DNA from: Paracoccus aeridis
Lineage (GTDB): Bacteria > Pseudomonadota > Alphaproteobacteria > Rhodobacterales > Rhodobacteraceae
Assembly: GCF_004923205.2 (NCBI RefSeq)
Contig: NZ_SELD02000018.1
Coordinates: forward strand, 124,001 to 188,000
DNA length: 64,000 nucleotides
Reading direction: 5' to 3'
Shown here: positions 19,235-28,146 of the stretch, one piece after another
Numbering within the stretch: position 1 is the stretch's first letter
How the letters are laid out: the number at the start of each line of letters is the position of its first letter
Notes under the pieces: model-generated
Seen by the model: only the letters and a program-made list of their open reading frames with translations
The model's database searches: none
What the model was told of the DNA's origin: nothing
Position numbers and translations under genes: made by a program

Positions 19235-20371
19235 ATGAACAAGAGTTTCGCCGTCACGGCAGCGCTGCTGCTGAGCACCGCGCCGGTGCTCGCGGGCGGG
19301 ATCGAGCGGGCGCCGCAGTCGCTGGGCGCGCTGTTCGAACCGGGCAACTACGCCGAAGTGAACTTCGGCCGCGTCAAGCCGGACGTCTCGGGCACCGACG
19401 TGCCGATCTTCGGCGGCCGCGACACGGGCAGCGTAGCCGACGCCTACGGCTTCGTGGGCTTCGCCTACAAGCAGCAGCTGCAGGACAACCTGTCTGCCGC
19501 GTTCATCGTGGAACAGCCCTACGGCGCCGACATCGAATACCCGGTGGGCGACTCGATCGCGCTGGGCGGCACCTCGGCCGAGGTGAACTCGACCACCTAT
19601 ACGGCGCTGCTGCGCTACACCATGGACAACGGCTTCGGCGTCCACGGCGGCCTGCGCGGGTCGCGCGCGGACGGCGAGGTGAACCTGCAGGGCGCGGCCT
19701 ACGGCCCGCTCAGCGGCTACAACGTCAGGCTGGATGACGACTGGGCCGCCGGTTACGTCGTCGGCGTCAGCTACGAGAAGCCCGAGATCGCCGCCCGCGT
19801 GTCGCTGACCTACAACTCGGATATCGAGCACGAGTTCGACACCCGCGAAAGCCTTGGCGGCTTCCCGCTGGGCGGCGAATCGCGGACGAAGGTCCACACC
19901 CCGCGCAGCTGGAACCTGGAGGGCCAGACCGGAGTGGCGCCGGGGACGCTGGTCTTCGGCTCGATCCGCTGGGTGAAATGGTCCGAGTTCAAGGTGAACC
20001 CGCAGGTGCTCGTCTCGGCTCCGCCGGCGGGCTTCGGCGTCACCGACGGTCTGGTCGAGCTCGAGGACAGCACGACCTTCACGCTGGGCGTGGGCCGCAA
20101 GTTCACCGAAAACTGGTCGGGCGCCGCGTCGATCACCTATGAGAAGTCCGAGGACGACGACCTCGTGTCCCCGCTCGCGCCGACGAACGGCCGCAAGGGC
20201 ATCTCGCTGGCCGCGATCTATACCCAGGACAAGTTCAAGGTCACGACCGGGATCAGCTACTTCAAGCTGGGCGATGCGCGCGCGGAAACAGGCCCCCCCG
20301 ACGTGGCGCGGGCCGAGATGGAAGGCAACGACGCCATCGGCATCGGCATGAAGATCGGCTACACGTTCTGA
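19235..20371 (+). CDS. FadL/OmpP1-like outer-membrane transport protein
   Basis: 378 residues with a Sec signal peptide (MNKSFAVTAALLLSTAPVLA, cut after ALA) and a beta-strand-rich mature part ending in an outer-membrane-type terminal strand with C-terminal Phe (IGIGMKIGYTF). Segments such as 'YGFVGFAYKQQLQDNLSAAF' and 'LVFGSIRWVKWSEF' match the OmpP1/FadL/TodX family, whose members import long-chain fatty acids or hydrophobic compounds. A strong GGGGAGG ribosome site precedes the ATG, and a hairpin follows the stop, so it appears monocistronic. Confidence 0.9.
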   Translation: MNKSFAVTAALLLSTAPVLAGGIERAPQSLGALFEPGNYAEVNFGRVKPDVSGTDVPIFGGRDTGSVADAYGFVGFAYKQQLQDNLSAAFIVEQPYGADIEYPVGDSIALGGTSAEVNSTTYTALLRYTMDNGFGVHGGLRGSRADGEVNLQGAAYGPLSGYNVRLDDDWAAGYVVGVSYEKPEIAARVSLTYNSDIEHEFDTRESLGGFPLGGESRTKVHTPRSWNLEGQTGVAPGTLVFGSIRWVKWSEFKVNPQVLVSAPPAGFGVTDGLVELEDSTTFTLGVGRKFTENWSGAASITYEKSEDDDLVSPLAPTNGRKGISLAAIYTQDKFKVTTGISYFKLGDARAETGPPDVARAEMEGNDAIGIGMKIGYTF

Positions 20372-20394
20372 TCCGCCAGTTGAGACTGCAATGA

Positions 20395-20422
20395 CGAAGG
20401 CTCCGCGAAAGCGGGGCCTTCG
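20395..20422 (+). terminator. Hairpin terminator after the FadL-like gene
   Basis: CGAAGGCTCCGC, GAAA loop, GCGGGGCCTTCG: a 12-pair stem with one T-G wobble and a stable tetraloop, 23 bases after the stop. The downstream T run is weak. Confidence 0.75.
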
Positions 20423-20621
20423 CGTTGCTGCTTTCGCATGGGGTCCGGGACCGCATCGCGCGCCGACCCACGGCTGGCCGGGGCCGCAGGCGGGCAAGGG
20501 CAGCGCGTTTCTGGACATCCCCCGAGCCCGTCGCTAGTTTGCGCGCCAATCCGCCGGAGCCTCCCGCTTCCGCTGCATTCCGCCTGCCCGGCTTTCGCAG
20601 GCCACCGACGAAGGAACGCCG

Positions 20622-20951
20622 ATGTTCGTGACCCCCGCCTACGCCCAGGCAGCCGCCCCCGGCGGAACCGCCGCCTTCGCGCAGTTCATCCCGCTGCTGC
20701 TGGTGTTTGCGATCATGTATTTCCTGATCCTGCGTCCGCAGCAGAAGAAGCTGCGCCAGCACCGCGACATGGTCTCGGCGCTCAAGAAGGGCGACCAGGT
20801 CATCACCAACGGCGGCCTGATCGGCCGCGTCGCGGCCGTCCGCGACGACGAGGTCGACGTCGAGGTCGCGCAGGGCGTCAAGGTCCGCGTCGTGCGCGGG
20901 ATGATCTCGCAGGTGGTGGGCCCCGCCGCCGCGCCGGCCGCGAAAAGCTGA
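20622..20951 (+). CDS. yajC: Preprotein translocase subunit YajC
   Basis: 109 residues: a single membrane helix ('FIPLLLVFAIMYFLILRPQQ', ~23-42) followed by a cytoplasmic domain with the conserved 'KKGDQVITNGGLIGRV'. YajC associates with SecDF and SecYEG at the inner membrane. It is 15 bases upstream of secD and begins the secDF-ccm operon. Confidence 0.96.
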   Translation: MFVTPAYAQAAAPGGTAAFAQFIPLLLVFAIMYFLILRPQQKKLRQHRDMVSALKKGDQVITNGGLIGRVAAVRDDEVDVEVAQGVKVRVVRGMISQVVGPAAAPAAKS

Positions 20952-20966
20952 GAAAGCACCGGCGCC

Positions 20967-22631
20967 ATGCTGCAGATCCCCGTCTGGAAGCGCGTCCTGA
21001 TCCTGGGACTGGTCGCGATCGGCCTGCTGTTCGCCATGCCCAACCTGTTCTACGAACGGGTTGAGCGGCACAACGACGCGGTCGCCGAGGTCGAGCGGGC
21101 GGGTTTCGAGACGCCGGAGCAGGCGGCGGCGCGCGCGGGCTGGCCCGACTGGCTGCCGTCGAACCTCGTCAACCTCGGCCTCGACCTGCGCGGCGGCGCC
21201 CATCTCCTGGGCGAGGTTCACGTGGCCGACGTGTACAGGTCGCGGATGAACGCGCTCTGGCCCGACCTTCGCGAGGCGCTGGCGCGTGAACGCGACGTGA
21301 TCGGCGCCGTGCGCCGCGCGCCCGGCCCCCCCGACCAGCTGCATGTCGAGATCGGCGAGCCCTCGCAGATGGCCCGCGCCGTGGAAATCGCCCGCGGCCT
21401 TGCGACGCCGGTCGCAAGCCTGTCGGGCGCGGGGTCCAGCGACCTTGCGATCACGGCGAGCGGCAGCACCCTGATCGTCGGCCTGTCGGAGGCCGAGCGC
21501 GCCGCGACCGACGACCGCACCATCCAGCAGTCGCTGGAAATCGTCCGACGCCGCGTGGACGAGGTCGGCACCCGCGAGCCCACGATCCAGCGCCAGGGCG
21601 CCGACCGCATCCTGATCCAGGTTCCCGGCATCGGCTCGGCCGAGGAGCTGAAGGCGCTGATCGGCACGACCGCGCGGCTGACCTTCCACCCGGTGGTGGG
21701 CCAGGGCACCGACGCGAACGCGCGCCCCGGCCCCGGCAACATCATCGTCCCGTCGCTGGAACAGCCGGGCGTCTTCTACACGCTGACCGAGGCGCCCGTG
21801 GTTTCCGGCGAGGAACTGACCGACGCGCGCCCCAGCTTCGACCAGAACGGCCAGCCGGCGGTCGAATTCCGCTTCAACCCGACCGGCGCGCGGCGCTTCG
21901 GGGCCTACACGGCCGCCAACGTGGGCCAGCTGTTCGCGATCGTGCTGGACAACCAAGTGATCTCGGCCCCCGTGATCCGCGACGCGATCCCGGGCGGCCA
22001 GGGCCAGATCTCGGGCGCGATGACGGTGGACGAATCGAACCGGCTCGCCGTCCTCCTGCGCGCGGGGGCGCTGCCGGCACAGATGACCTTCCTCGAGGAA
22101 CGGACGATCGGCCCGGAACTGGGGCAGGACAGCATCAACGCGGGCGCGCTGGCGACCGTCGTGGCGACCGTGCTGGTCGTGGGCTACATCGTCGCGAGCT
22201 ACGGGCTGTTCGGTGTGTTCGCGTCCATCGCCGTGATCGTCAACGTCATCCTGATCCTGTCGGTCATGTCGATGAACGGGGCCACGCTGACGTTGCCCGG
22301 CATCGCCGGGATCGTGCTGACCGTCGGCACCGCGGTCGACGCGAACGTCATCATCTATGAACGCATCCGCGAGGAACTGCGCGCGGGCAAGCGGGTCGTC
22401 GCCGCCATCGACGACGGCTTCAACGAGGCGATGAGCGCGATCATCGACGCCAACGTCACCACGTTCATCGCGGCGCTGGTCATGTTCTTCCTGGGCTCCG
22501 GGCCCGTGAAGGGCTTCGCGGTCACGCTGGTGATCGGCATCGTCACCTCGGTCTTCACCGCGATCTACCTGACGCGGCTGATGATCGTGTTCTGGCTGCA
22601 AAGGCGCCGCCCGGCGACGCTGGAACTGTAA
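20967..22631 (+). CDS. secD: Protein translocase subunit SecD
   Basis: 554 residues. It has one N-terminal helix, a large periplasmic P1 region with 'GLDLRGGAHLLGEV' (~residue 72), and five C-terminal helices containing the SecD/F hallmarks 'LPGIAGIVLTVGTAVDANVIIYERIREEL' and 'FFLGSGPVKGFAVTL'. SecD uses the proton gradient with SecF to pull secreted proteins through SecYEG. Frame and length are normal. It is coupled to secF by an 11-base gap. Confidence 0.97.
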   Translation: MLQIPVWKRVLILGLVAIGLLFAMPNLFYERVERHNDAVAEVERAGFETPEQAAARAGWPDWLPSNLVNLGLDLRGGAHLLGEVHVADVYRSRMNALWPDLREALARERDVIGAVRRAPGPPDQLHVEIGEPSQMARAVEIARGLATPVASLSGAGSSDLAITASGSTLIVGLSEAERAATDDRTIQQSLEIVRRRVDEVGTREPTIQRQGADRILIQVPGIGSAEELKALIGTTARLTFHPVVGQGTDANARPGPGNIIVPSLEQPGVFYTLTEAPVVSGEELTDARPSFDQNGQPAVEFRFNPTGARRFGAYTAANVGQLFAIVLDNQVISAPVIRDAIPGGQGQISGAMTVDESNRLAVLLRAGALPAQMTFLEERTIGPELGQDSINAGALATVVATVLVVGYIVASYGLFGVFASIAVIVNVILILSVMSMNGATLTLPGIAGIVLTVGTAVDANVIIYERIREELRAGKRVVAAIDDGFNEAMSAIIDANVTTFIAALVMFFLGSGPVKGFAVTLVIGIVTSVFTAIYLTRLMIVFWLQRRRPATLEL

Positions 22632-22642
22632 GGGGAACCACC

Positions 22643-23638
22643 GTGGCATTCCGTCTCAAACTCGTCCCCGACGTCACCCGCATCAACTTCTTCCGCTGGC
22701 AGGCGCTGACGACCGGCATCTCCATCGCGGCGATGATCGCGTCGGTGATCCTGGTCCTCACGATGGGGCTGAACCTCGGGATCGACTTCCGGGGCGGAAC
22801 CACGATCCGCGCCGAGAGCAGCACGAACTTCGAGGTGGGCGACTACCGCGCCGCGCTGGAACCGGTGGTGGACGGCGACCTGTCCATCACCGAGGTGTTC
22901 GACCCGACCTTCGGCCCCGACCGCCACGTCGCGCAGATCCGCATCGGGCTGGCGAACGAGGCGGGCTCGGTCACGCCCGCGCAGCTGAACGAATACGAGG
23001 CCGCGCTGAAGCAGGTGGATCCGAACGTCTCGTTCGCCGCCGTCGAGTCGGTCGGACCCAAGGTATCGAACGAGCTGGTGATGACCGCCGTCTACGCGGT
23101 CGCGGCGGCGACGCTGGGGATCCTGCTCTACATCTGGCTCAGGTTCGAATGGCAGTTCGCGCTGGGCGGGGTGGCCGCGCTGATCCACGACGTGCTGCTG
23201 ACGCTCGGGATCTTCTCGCTGTTCCAGCTGAAGTTCGACCTGACGACGATCGCGGCACTGCTGACGATCCTCGGCTATTCGATCAACGACACCGTCGTGG
23301 TGTTCGACCGGCTGCGGGAAAACCTCATCAAGTTCAAGACGCGGCCGCTGATCGACGTGATGAACCTGACCGTGAACGAGACGCTGTCGCGCACCGTGAT
23401 GACCGCGGTCACGACGATCCTCGCGCTCTTGCCGATGCTGGTGCTGGGCGGCGACGTGATCCGCAACTTCGTCTTCGCCATGCTGTGGGGCGTGATCGTC
23501 GGGGCCTATTCGACGGTCTACCTCGCGAAGTCGGTGGTGCTGTGGCTGGGGGTGAAGCGCGACTGGTCGAAGCCGGTCAAGACCGCGCCGGGCGAACGCG
23601 ACGACCTTGCCGGAACGCCCTTCAAGGACATGCCCTGA
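22643..23638 (+). CDS. secF: Protein translocase subunit SecF
   Basis: 331 residues from a GTG with AGGGGAA upstream. Family motifs are 'LGIDFRGGTTIR' (~residue 48), 'ILGYSINDTVVVFDRLRENL' (~211-230) and the final helices 'GVIVGAYSTVYLAKSVVLWL'. It partners SecD. Its TGA overlaps the ATG of the next gene by one base, which implies translational coupling. Confidence 0.97.
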   Translation: MAFRLKLVPDVTRINFFRWQALTTGISIAAMIASVILVLTMGLNLGIDFRGGTTIRAESSTNFEVGDYRAALEPVVDGDLSITEVFDPTFGPDRHVAQIRIGLANEAGSVTPAQLNEYEAALKQVDPNVSFAAVESVGPKVSNELVMTAVYAVAAATLGILLYIWLRFEWQFALGGVAALIHDVLLTLGIFSLFQLKFDLTTIAALLTILGYSINDTVVVFDRLRENLIKFKTRPLIDVMNLTVNETLSRTVMTAVTTILALLPMLVLGGDVIRNFVFAMLWGVIVGAYSTVYLAKSVVLWLGVKRDWSKPVKTAPGERDDLAGTPFKDMP

Positions 23639-23991
23639 TGCCGATGAACCCGACCGATTTCGCCGGTGCGCTTTCGGTCGACGGTTACGGGCCGGGCTTC
23701 TTCCGGGTCGGCGGCAACGTTCACCACGGGCCGGTGATCGTCACCGGACAGGCCGTCCGGCCCTGGGGCGGGCTGCGTGACGACGCCGGGCTGCTGGCCG
23801 TCGCGGATGAAGCAGACCTTCTGTTCGTGGGCATGGGGGCCGAGATCGGCCGCCTGCCCACCGATGTCGCCGCAAGGCTTCGGGCGGCCGGGCTGATGGT
23901 CGAGACGATGTCGAGCCCGTCGGCCGCGCGCAGCTACAACGTGACGCTCGCCGAAGGGCGGCGCGTGGCCTGCGCGCTGGTCCCGGTCTGA
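23638..23991 (+). CDS. Mth938-like (DUF498) domain protein
   Basis: 117 residues. '[20 protein letters not shown]', '[20 protein letters not shown]' and '[20 protein letters not shown]' match the Mth938/DUF498 family, whose mitochondrial relative NDUFAF3 is a complex I assembly factor. The bacterial role is unproven. It overlaps secF by one base and precedes ccmA by five, a common order in Rhodobacteraceae, and so probably shares the operon without sharing the function. Confidence 0.88.
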   Translation: MPMNPTDFAGALSVDGYGPGFFRVGGNVHHGPVIVTGQAVRPWGGLRDDAGLLAVADEADLLFVGMGAEIGRLPTDVAARLRAAGLMVETMSSPSAARSYNVTLAEGRRVACALVPV

Positions 23992-23996
23992 CAGGG

Positions 23997-24641
23997 GTGG
24001 AGCCGTTGCTGACGGTCGCGGACGTCGCCGTCTCGCGCGGCGGACGGCGGGCGCTGGAGGGGGTGAGCTTCGAGCTTCGGCCCGGGCACGCGCTGATCCT
24101 GCGGGGGCCGAACGGCATCGGCAAGACGACGCTCCTGCGGACCATCGCGGGCTTGCAGGACCCTGCCGCGGGACGGATCGAGCGCGCATCCGGCAGCGTC
24201 GCCTATGCGGCCCACGCGGACGGGCTGAAGGGCGCGATGAGCGTGGCCGAGAACCTGCGCTTCTGGGCCCGGATCTTCGGCGCCGCCCCTGCGACGGTCG
24301 ACGCGGCGCTTGCGGCCCTGAACCTGTCGGACCTCGGGTCGCGCCCGGCCGCGCTGCTGTCGGCGGGGCAGAAGCGGCGACTGGGCCTCGCCCGGCTGGT
24401 CGTTCTGGGACGGCCGCTGTGGGTGCTGGACGAGCCCACGGTGTCGCTGGACGATGCCTCGGTTGCGCTGTTCGCGGGCGTGGTCCGCGGGCATCTGGCC
24501 GGCGGCGGCGCGGCGCTGCTGGCCACCCACGTCGATCTGGGCCTGCCCGAGGCGGCGGTGCTGGACCTCGCCCCCTTCCGCGCGCGGGCCGACCGGGCGC
24601 GCGCCGGCCGCCCGGCGAGCTTCGACGAGGCGTTCGCGTGA
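23997..24641 (+). CDS. ccmA: Cytochrome c biogenesis ATP-binding protein CcmA
   Basis: 214 residues from a GTG. ABC ATPase motifs are the Walker A '[13 protein letters not shown]' (~35-47), a divergent signature '[14 protein letters not shown]' (~119-132) and the Walker B '[14 protein letters not shown]' (~138-151). With CcmB and CcmC it forms the complex that releases haem-loaded CcmE. It is fused in an operon with ccmB, C, D and G. Confidence 0.95.
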   Translation: MEPLLTVADVAVSRGGRRALEGVSFELRPGHALILRGPNGIGKTTLLRTIAGLQDPAAGRIERASGSVAYAAHADGLKGAMSVAENLRFWARIFGAAPATVDAALAALNLSDLGSRPAALLSAGQKRRLGLARLVVLGRPLWVLDEPTVSLDDASVALFAGVVRGHLAGGGAALLATHVDLGLPEAAVLDLAPFRARADRARAGRPASFDEAFA

Positions 24642-24654
24642 CGCGCGCGCAGCC

Positions 24655-25311
24655 GTGAAGGCGCTCCTGCTTCGCGACCTGCAGCTCGCGACCCGCGCGG
24701 GCGGCGGCTTCGGGCTGGGCCTCGCCTTCTTCCTCATCGTCTGCACGCTGGTCCCCTTCGGCGTGGGCGCCGGGGGCGACGTCCTGTCGCGGATCGCGCC
24801 GGGGATCATGTGGGTGGGCGCGCTGCTCGCGTGCCTCCTGTCGCTCGACCGGGTCTTCGCGCTGGACCGTGAGGACGGGAGCCTCGACCTGCTCGCCACC
24901 GCGCCGGTCCCGCTGGAAGGCGTGGTGCTGGCCAAGGCCGCCGCGCACTGGATCACCACCGGCCTGCCGCTGGTGGTCGCGGCGCCGGTGTTCGGGCTGC
25001 TTCTGCACCTGCCCGCGCCCGCGCTGCCGTGGCTGGTCCTGTCGCTGGCGCTGGGAACGCCCGCCCTGTCGATGCTGGGCGCGTTCGGCGCCGCGCTGAC
25101 GGTCGGGGTGCGCCGGGGCGGGCTGCTGCTGTCGCTGCTGGTCCTGCCGCTCTACATCCCGACGCTGATCTTCGGGGCCGAGGTCGTGCGGATGGGCGCT
25201 GCCGGGCAGGCGCCGACCACGCCGCTCGCGCTGCTTTCCGGGATCACGCTGGCGGTGGTGGCCGCGATCCCGTTCGCCGCCGCCGCGGCGCTCAGGGTCA
25301 ATCTCAGGTGA
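24655..25311 (+). CDS. ccmB: Haem exporter membrane subunit CcmB
   Basis: 218 residues from a GTG at 24655, with six hydrophobic helices. Starts VKALLLRDLQLATRAGGG; 'LDREDGSLDLLATAPVPLE' (~residue 70) and 'VLPLYIPTLIFGAEVV' (~165) are CcmB family signatures. It is the membrane partner of CcmA. An alternative far-upstream start overlapping ccmA is rejected as a shadow extension. Confidence 0.95.
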   Translation: MKALLLRDLQLATRAGGGFGLGLAFFLIVCTLVPFGVGAGGDVLSRIAPGIMWVGALLACLLSLDRVFALDREDGSLDLLATAPVPLEGVVLAKAAAHWITTGLPLVVAAPVFGLLLHLPAPALPWLVLSLALGTPALSMLGAFGAALTVGVRRGGLLLSLLVLPLYIPTLIFGAEVVRMGAAGQAPTTPLALLSGITLAVVAAIPFAAAAALRVNLR

Positions 25312-25353
25312 GCGGGCTTCACCCTGCGCGCCCTCGCGGGTAAGGGACGCACC

Positions 25354-26079
25354 ATGTCGCTGTGGGAATACGCCAACCCCGTGAAGTTCATGCGCCTGTC
25401 GGGCGCGGTGCTGCCATGGGTGTCGGCCGCCGCCGCCGTGACGCTGGTCGCGGGCCTGGCCTGGGGCTTTTCCACGCCCCCCGACTACCGGCAGGGCGCG
25501 ACGGTCAGGATCATGTTCCTGCACGTCCCCGCGGCCATGATGGCGATCAACGCCTGGATGATGATGCTGGTCGCATCGCTCGTCTGGATCATCCGCCGCC
25601 ACCATGTCAGCGCGCTCGCCGCCCGCGCCGCCGCCCCGGTTGGCGCGGTCATGACCGTGATCGCGCTGGTGACCGGCGCGATCTGGGGCCAGCCGACCTG
25701 GGGCACGTGGTGGGAATGGGACCCGCGGCTCACGAGCTTTCTCGTCCTGTTCCTATTCTATCTCGGCTACATCGCGCTGTGGTCGGCGATCGAGGATGCC
25801 GACAGCGCCGCCGACCTCACCTCGGTCATGTGCCTGGTGGGTTCGGTCTTCGCGATCCTGTCGCGCTACGCGGCGCTGTTCTGGAACCAGGGGCTGCACC
25901 AGGGCGCATCGCTGTCGGTTCAGGCGGGAGAGAGGATGGCGGGCACCTACAAGTATCCGCTGTACCTGTGCATGCTGGCGTTCTTCCTGCTCTTCATCGC
26001 CCTTGTCCTCGCCCGCACCCGCACCGAGATCCGCCGCCGCCGCGCCGCCGCGCTGATCGCGCGCGAGGCCCGTTCCTGA
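25354..26079 (+). CDS. ccmC: Haem exporter protein CcmC
   Basis: 241 residues with six helices. The tryptophan-rich WWD motif 'WGQPTWGTWWEWDPRLTS' (~109-126), which handles haem on the periplasmic face, is intact, and the flanking conserved histidines are present ('IMFLHVPAAMMA' near residue 50 and 'NQGLHQGASLS' near 180). CcmC transfers haem to CcmE. It is followed by a gap of imperfect direct repeats before ccmD. Confidence 0.97.
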   Translation: MSLWEYANPVKFMRLSGAVLPWVSAAAAVTLVAGLAWGFSTPPDYRQGATVRIMFLHVPAAMMAINAWMMMLVASLVWIIRRHHVSALAARAAAPVGAVMTVIALVTGAIWGQPTWGTWWEWDPRLTSFLVLFLFYLGYIALWSAIEDADSAADLTSVMCLVGSVFAILSRYAALFWNQGLHQGASLSVQAGERMAGTYKYPLYLCMLAFFLLFIALVLARTRTEIRRRRAAALIAREARS

Positions 26080-26140
26080 GAGGCCCCCTTGAAAGGCCCG
26101 TTCCCGAGAGGCCCTTCCTGAAAGGTTCGTTGCCGAATGG
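26065..26140 (+). repeat. Imperfect direct repeats at the end of ccmC and in the ccmC-ccmD gap
   Basis: Units resembling GAGGCCCGTTCCTGA recur about every 13-16 bases (at about 26065, 26080, 26095, 26108 and 26124), the last copies being more divergent. They begin inside the last ccmC codons, so replication slippage there would lengthen the intergenic spacer. Confidence 0.45.
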
Positions 26141-26147
26141 ATGACGC

Positions 26148-26294
26148 ATGATCGACCTTGGCAGACATGCCGTCCCCGTGCTGGCCGCGTGGGGCATCTC
26201 GCTCGCGCTGCTGCTGGCGCTGGTGATCCAGACCTGGATTGCGGGCGCGCGCGCGCGCAGGCAGCTTGACGCGGTGGAGCGTCGCCGTGGCTAG
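26148..26294 (+). CDS. ccmD: Haem exporter protein CcmD
   Basis: A 48-residue protein (MIDLGRHAVPVLAAWGISLA at its start) with one membrane helix and a basic tail ending RRQLDAVERRRG. This is the standard form of CcmD, the small subunit that releases holo-CcmE from the CcmABC complex. Its TAG overlaps the GTG start of ccmG (GTGGCTAG), so the two are translationally coupled. Confidence 0.9.
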   Translation: MIDLGRHAVPVLAAWGISLALLLALVIQTWIAGARARRQLDAVERRRG

Positions 26295-26829
26295 GATCTC
26301 CCCCCTCGTGCTGCTGCCGCCGGTGCTGTTCGCGGGCATCGCCGCGATGTTCCTGTGGGGCATGGGGCGGGACAACCCCGACGACCTTCCGTCGGCGCTG
26401 ATCGGCAGGCAGGCGCCCGCCGTGCCGCAGACGACGCTTCCCGGCGCGGCGCAGCTGACCGACGCCGACCTGCAGGCGCCGGGCGTCAAGCTGGTGAACT
26501 TCTGGGCGAGCTGGTGCCCGCCCTGCCGGGCCGAGCATCCGACCCTGACCGCGCTGGCGCAATCCGGCGTGCCGGTGATGGGGATCGACCTGAAGGACCC
26601 CCAGCCCGCGGCGCAGCGGTTCCTGGACGAGCACGGCAACCCGTTCCAGCGCCTTGCCACCGACCCTCAGGGGCGTGCCGCGATCGACTGGGGCGTGACC
26701 GCCCCGCCCGAAACCTTCATCGTGGACGGCGAGGGCCGCATCCTCTACCGCCACGCAGGCCCCCTGGTCGATGCCGACTACGAGCACCGCTTCCGCCCGG
26801 AACTGGAAAAGGCGCTGGCCGCGGACTGA
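26287..26829 (+). CDS. ccmG: Thiol:disulfide interchange protein CcmG/DsbE
   Basis: 180 residues from GTG 26287. It has an N-terminal membrane anchor ('LVLLPPVLFAGIAAMFLWG') and a periplasmic thioredoxin fold with the active site W-C-P-P-C ('NFWASWCPPCRAEHP', Cys near 77 and 80) and cis-Pro region 'GVTAPPETFIVDGEG'. It reduces the CXXCH cysteines of apocytochrome c, using electrons from CcdA, which is encoded at 58.7 kb. It ends the ccm operon here. Confidence 0.95.
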   Translation: MARISPLVLLPPVLFAGIAAMFLWGMGRDNPDDLPSALIGRQAPAVPQTTLPGAAQLTDADLQAPGVKLVNFWASWCPPCRAEHPTLTALAQSGVPVMGIDLKDPQPAAQRFLDEHGNPFQRLATDPQGRAAIDWGVTAPPETFIVDGEGRILYRHAGPLVDADYEHRFRPELEKALAAD

Positions 26830-26892
26830 GCCGCGCGCCGAGCGCGGCCCATCCGCAGGTGTGGCCGCGGTCGCGGCGTTCGCCCGGGTGCG

Positions 26893-28068
26893 TCAGCCCC
26901 GCGCCGGCTGCGCCCGTTCCACCAGCCGGGCGAAGAAGCTCGCGCCCACCGGCGCGATCTCGTCGTTGAAGTCATAGGCCGGGTGGTGCAGCCCCGCGCC
27001 GGGGCCCTGGCCCAGGAACAGATACGCCCCCGGCCGCGCCTGCAGCATGTAGCTGAAATCCTCGGCCCCCATCTCGCGCTCGCTGTCGCGGTTCACGCGG
27101 TCCTCGCCCGACACCTCGGCCGCCACGTCCGCCGCGAAGGCGGCGCGGTCGGCGTCGTTGATCGTCGCCGGGTAGCCCTTCGCGAAGTCGAGCTCGGCGG
27201 TGACGGCGTAGGCCGCCGCCTGCCCCGCCACGATCTCGGTCATGCGGCGCTCGACCATCTCGCGGACGTCCGGATCGAAGCTGCGCACCGTGCCCTGCAC
27301 GAAGGCCGTGTCGGGGATCACGTTGTCGGCCGAGCCGGAATGGATCTGCGTCACCGACACCACGAGGTCCTGCATCGCGTAGTGGTTGCGGCTGACGATG
27401 GTCTGGATCGCCTGCACGATGCCCACGGCGGCGACCAGCGGATCGGCGGTCTCGTGAGGCTTCGCGCCATGCCCGCCCCGGCCCGCGATCCTGATGGTGA
27501 ACGTGTCCACCGAGGCCATGATCGCGCCCGGATTGGTCTCGAACAGCCCCGGCTCGACGTTGGGCGAGTTGTGGATGCCGTAGACCTGCGTGATGCCGAA
27601 GCGGTCCATGATACCCTCGTCCACCATGACCTTGGCACCGCCGCCGCCTTCTTCGGCCGGCTGGAAGATCAGCGCGACCCGGCCCGAGAAGTTGCGCGTC
27701 TCGGCCAGGTAGCGCGCGGCGCCCAGCAGCATCGCCGTGTGGCCGTCGTGCCCGCAGGCGTGCATGACGCCCGCGTTCTTCGACGCATAATCCTTGCCCG
27801 TCGCCTCCTCGATCGGCAGCGCGTCCATGTCGGCGCGCAGGCCGATGGTGGGGCCGCCGTCGCCCGCGTCGCGCCCGTTGATGATCGCGACCATGCCGGT
27901 ATTGGCGATGCCCTCGTGCAGCTCGTCCACCCCGAACTCGCGCAGCCGCTCGGCCACGAAGGCGGCGGTTTCGGTCAGGTCGAATTGCAGTTCCGGGTGC
28001 TGGTGCAGGTGCCGCCGCCAGGCGGTCATGTCGTCGGCGTAGGCGGCGATGCGGTTCAGGACGGGCAT
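26893..28068 (-). CDS. M20 family amidohydrolase (hippurate/N-acyl-amino-acid hydrolase type)
   Basis: 391 residues from MPVLNRIAAYADD. Binuclear zinc-site motifs are present: 'GLRADMDALPIEE' (~75), 'HACGHDGHTAMLLGAA' (~102-117) and 'LIFQPAEEGGGGA' (~135-147), followed by the lid-domain 'IAGRGGHGAKPHE'. The family cleaves N-acyl amino acids, hippurate or indole conjugates; the substrate is not clear. It is divergent from mazG with 78 bases between the starts. Confidence 0.93.
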   Translation of the reverse strand: MPVLNRIAAYADDMTAWRRHLHQHPELQFDLTETAAFVAERLREFGVDELHEGIANTGMVAIINGRDAGDGGPTIGLRADMDALPIEEATGKDYASKNAGVMHACGHDGHTAMLLGAARYLAETRNFSGRVALIFQPAEEGGGGAKVMVDEGIMDRFGITQVYGIHNSPNVEPGLFETNPGAIMASVDTFTIRIAGRGGHGAKPHETADPLVAAVGIVQAIQTIVSRNHYAMQDLVVSVTQIHSGSADNVIPDTAFVQGTVRSFDPDVREMVERRMTEIVAGQAAAYAVTAELDFAKGYPATINDADRAAFAADVAAEVSGEDRVNRDSEREMGAEDFSYMLQARPGAYLFLGQGPGAGLHHPAYDFNDEIAPVGASFFARLVERAQPARG

Positions 28069-28146
28069 GGTGGACTCTTTCGCGAGGTGCGTGTTTCGTG
28101 CGGCCATTCAGTCCCAACCGGGACGCTTTGTCCATCGGGGGGCCGA

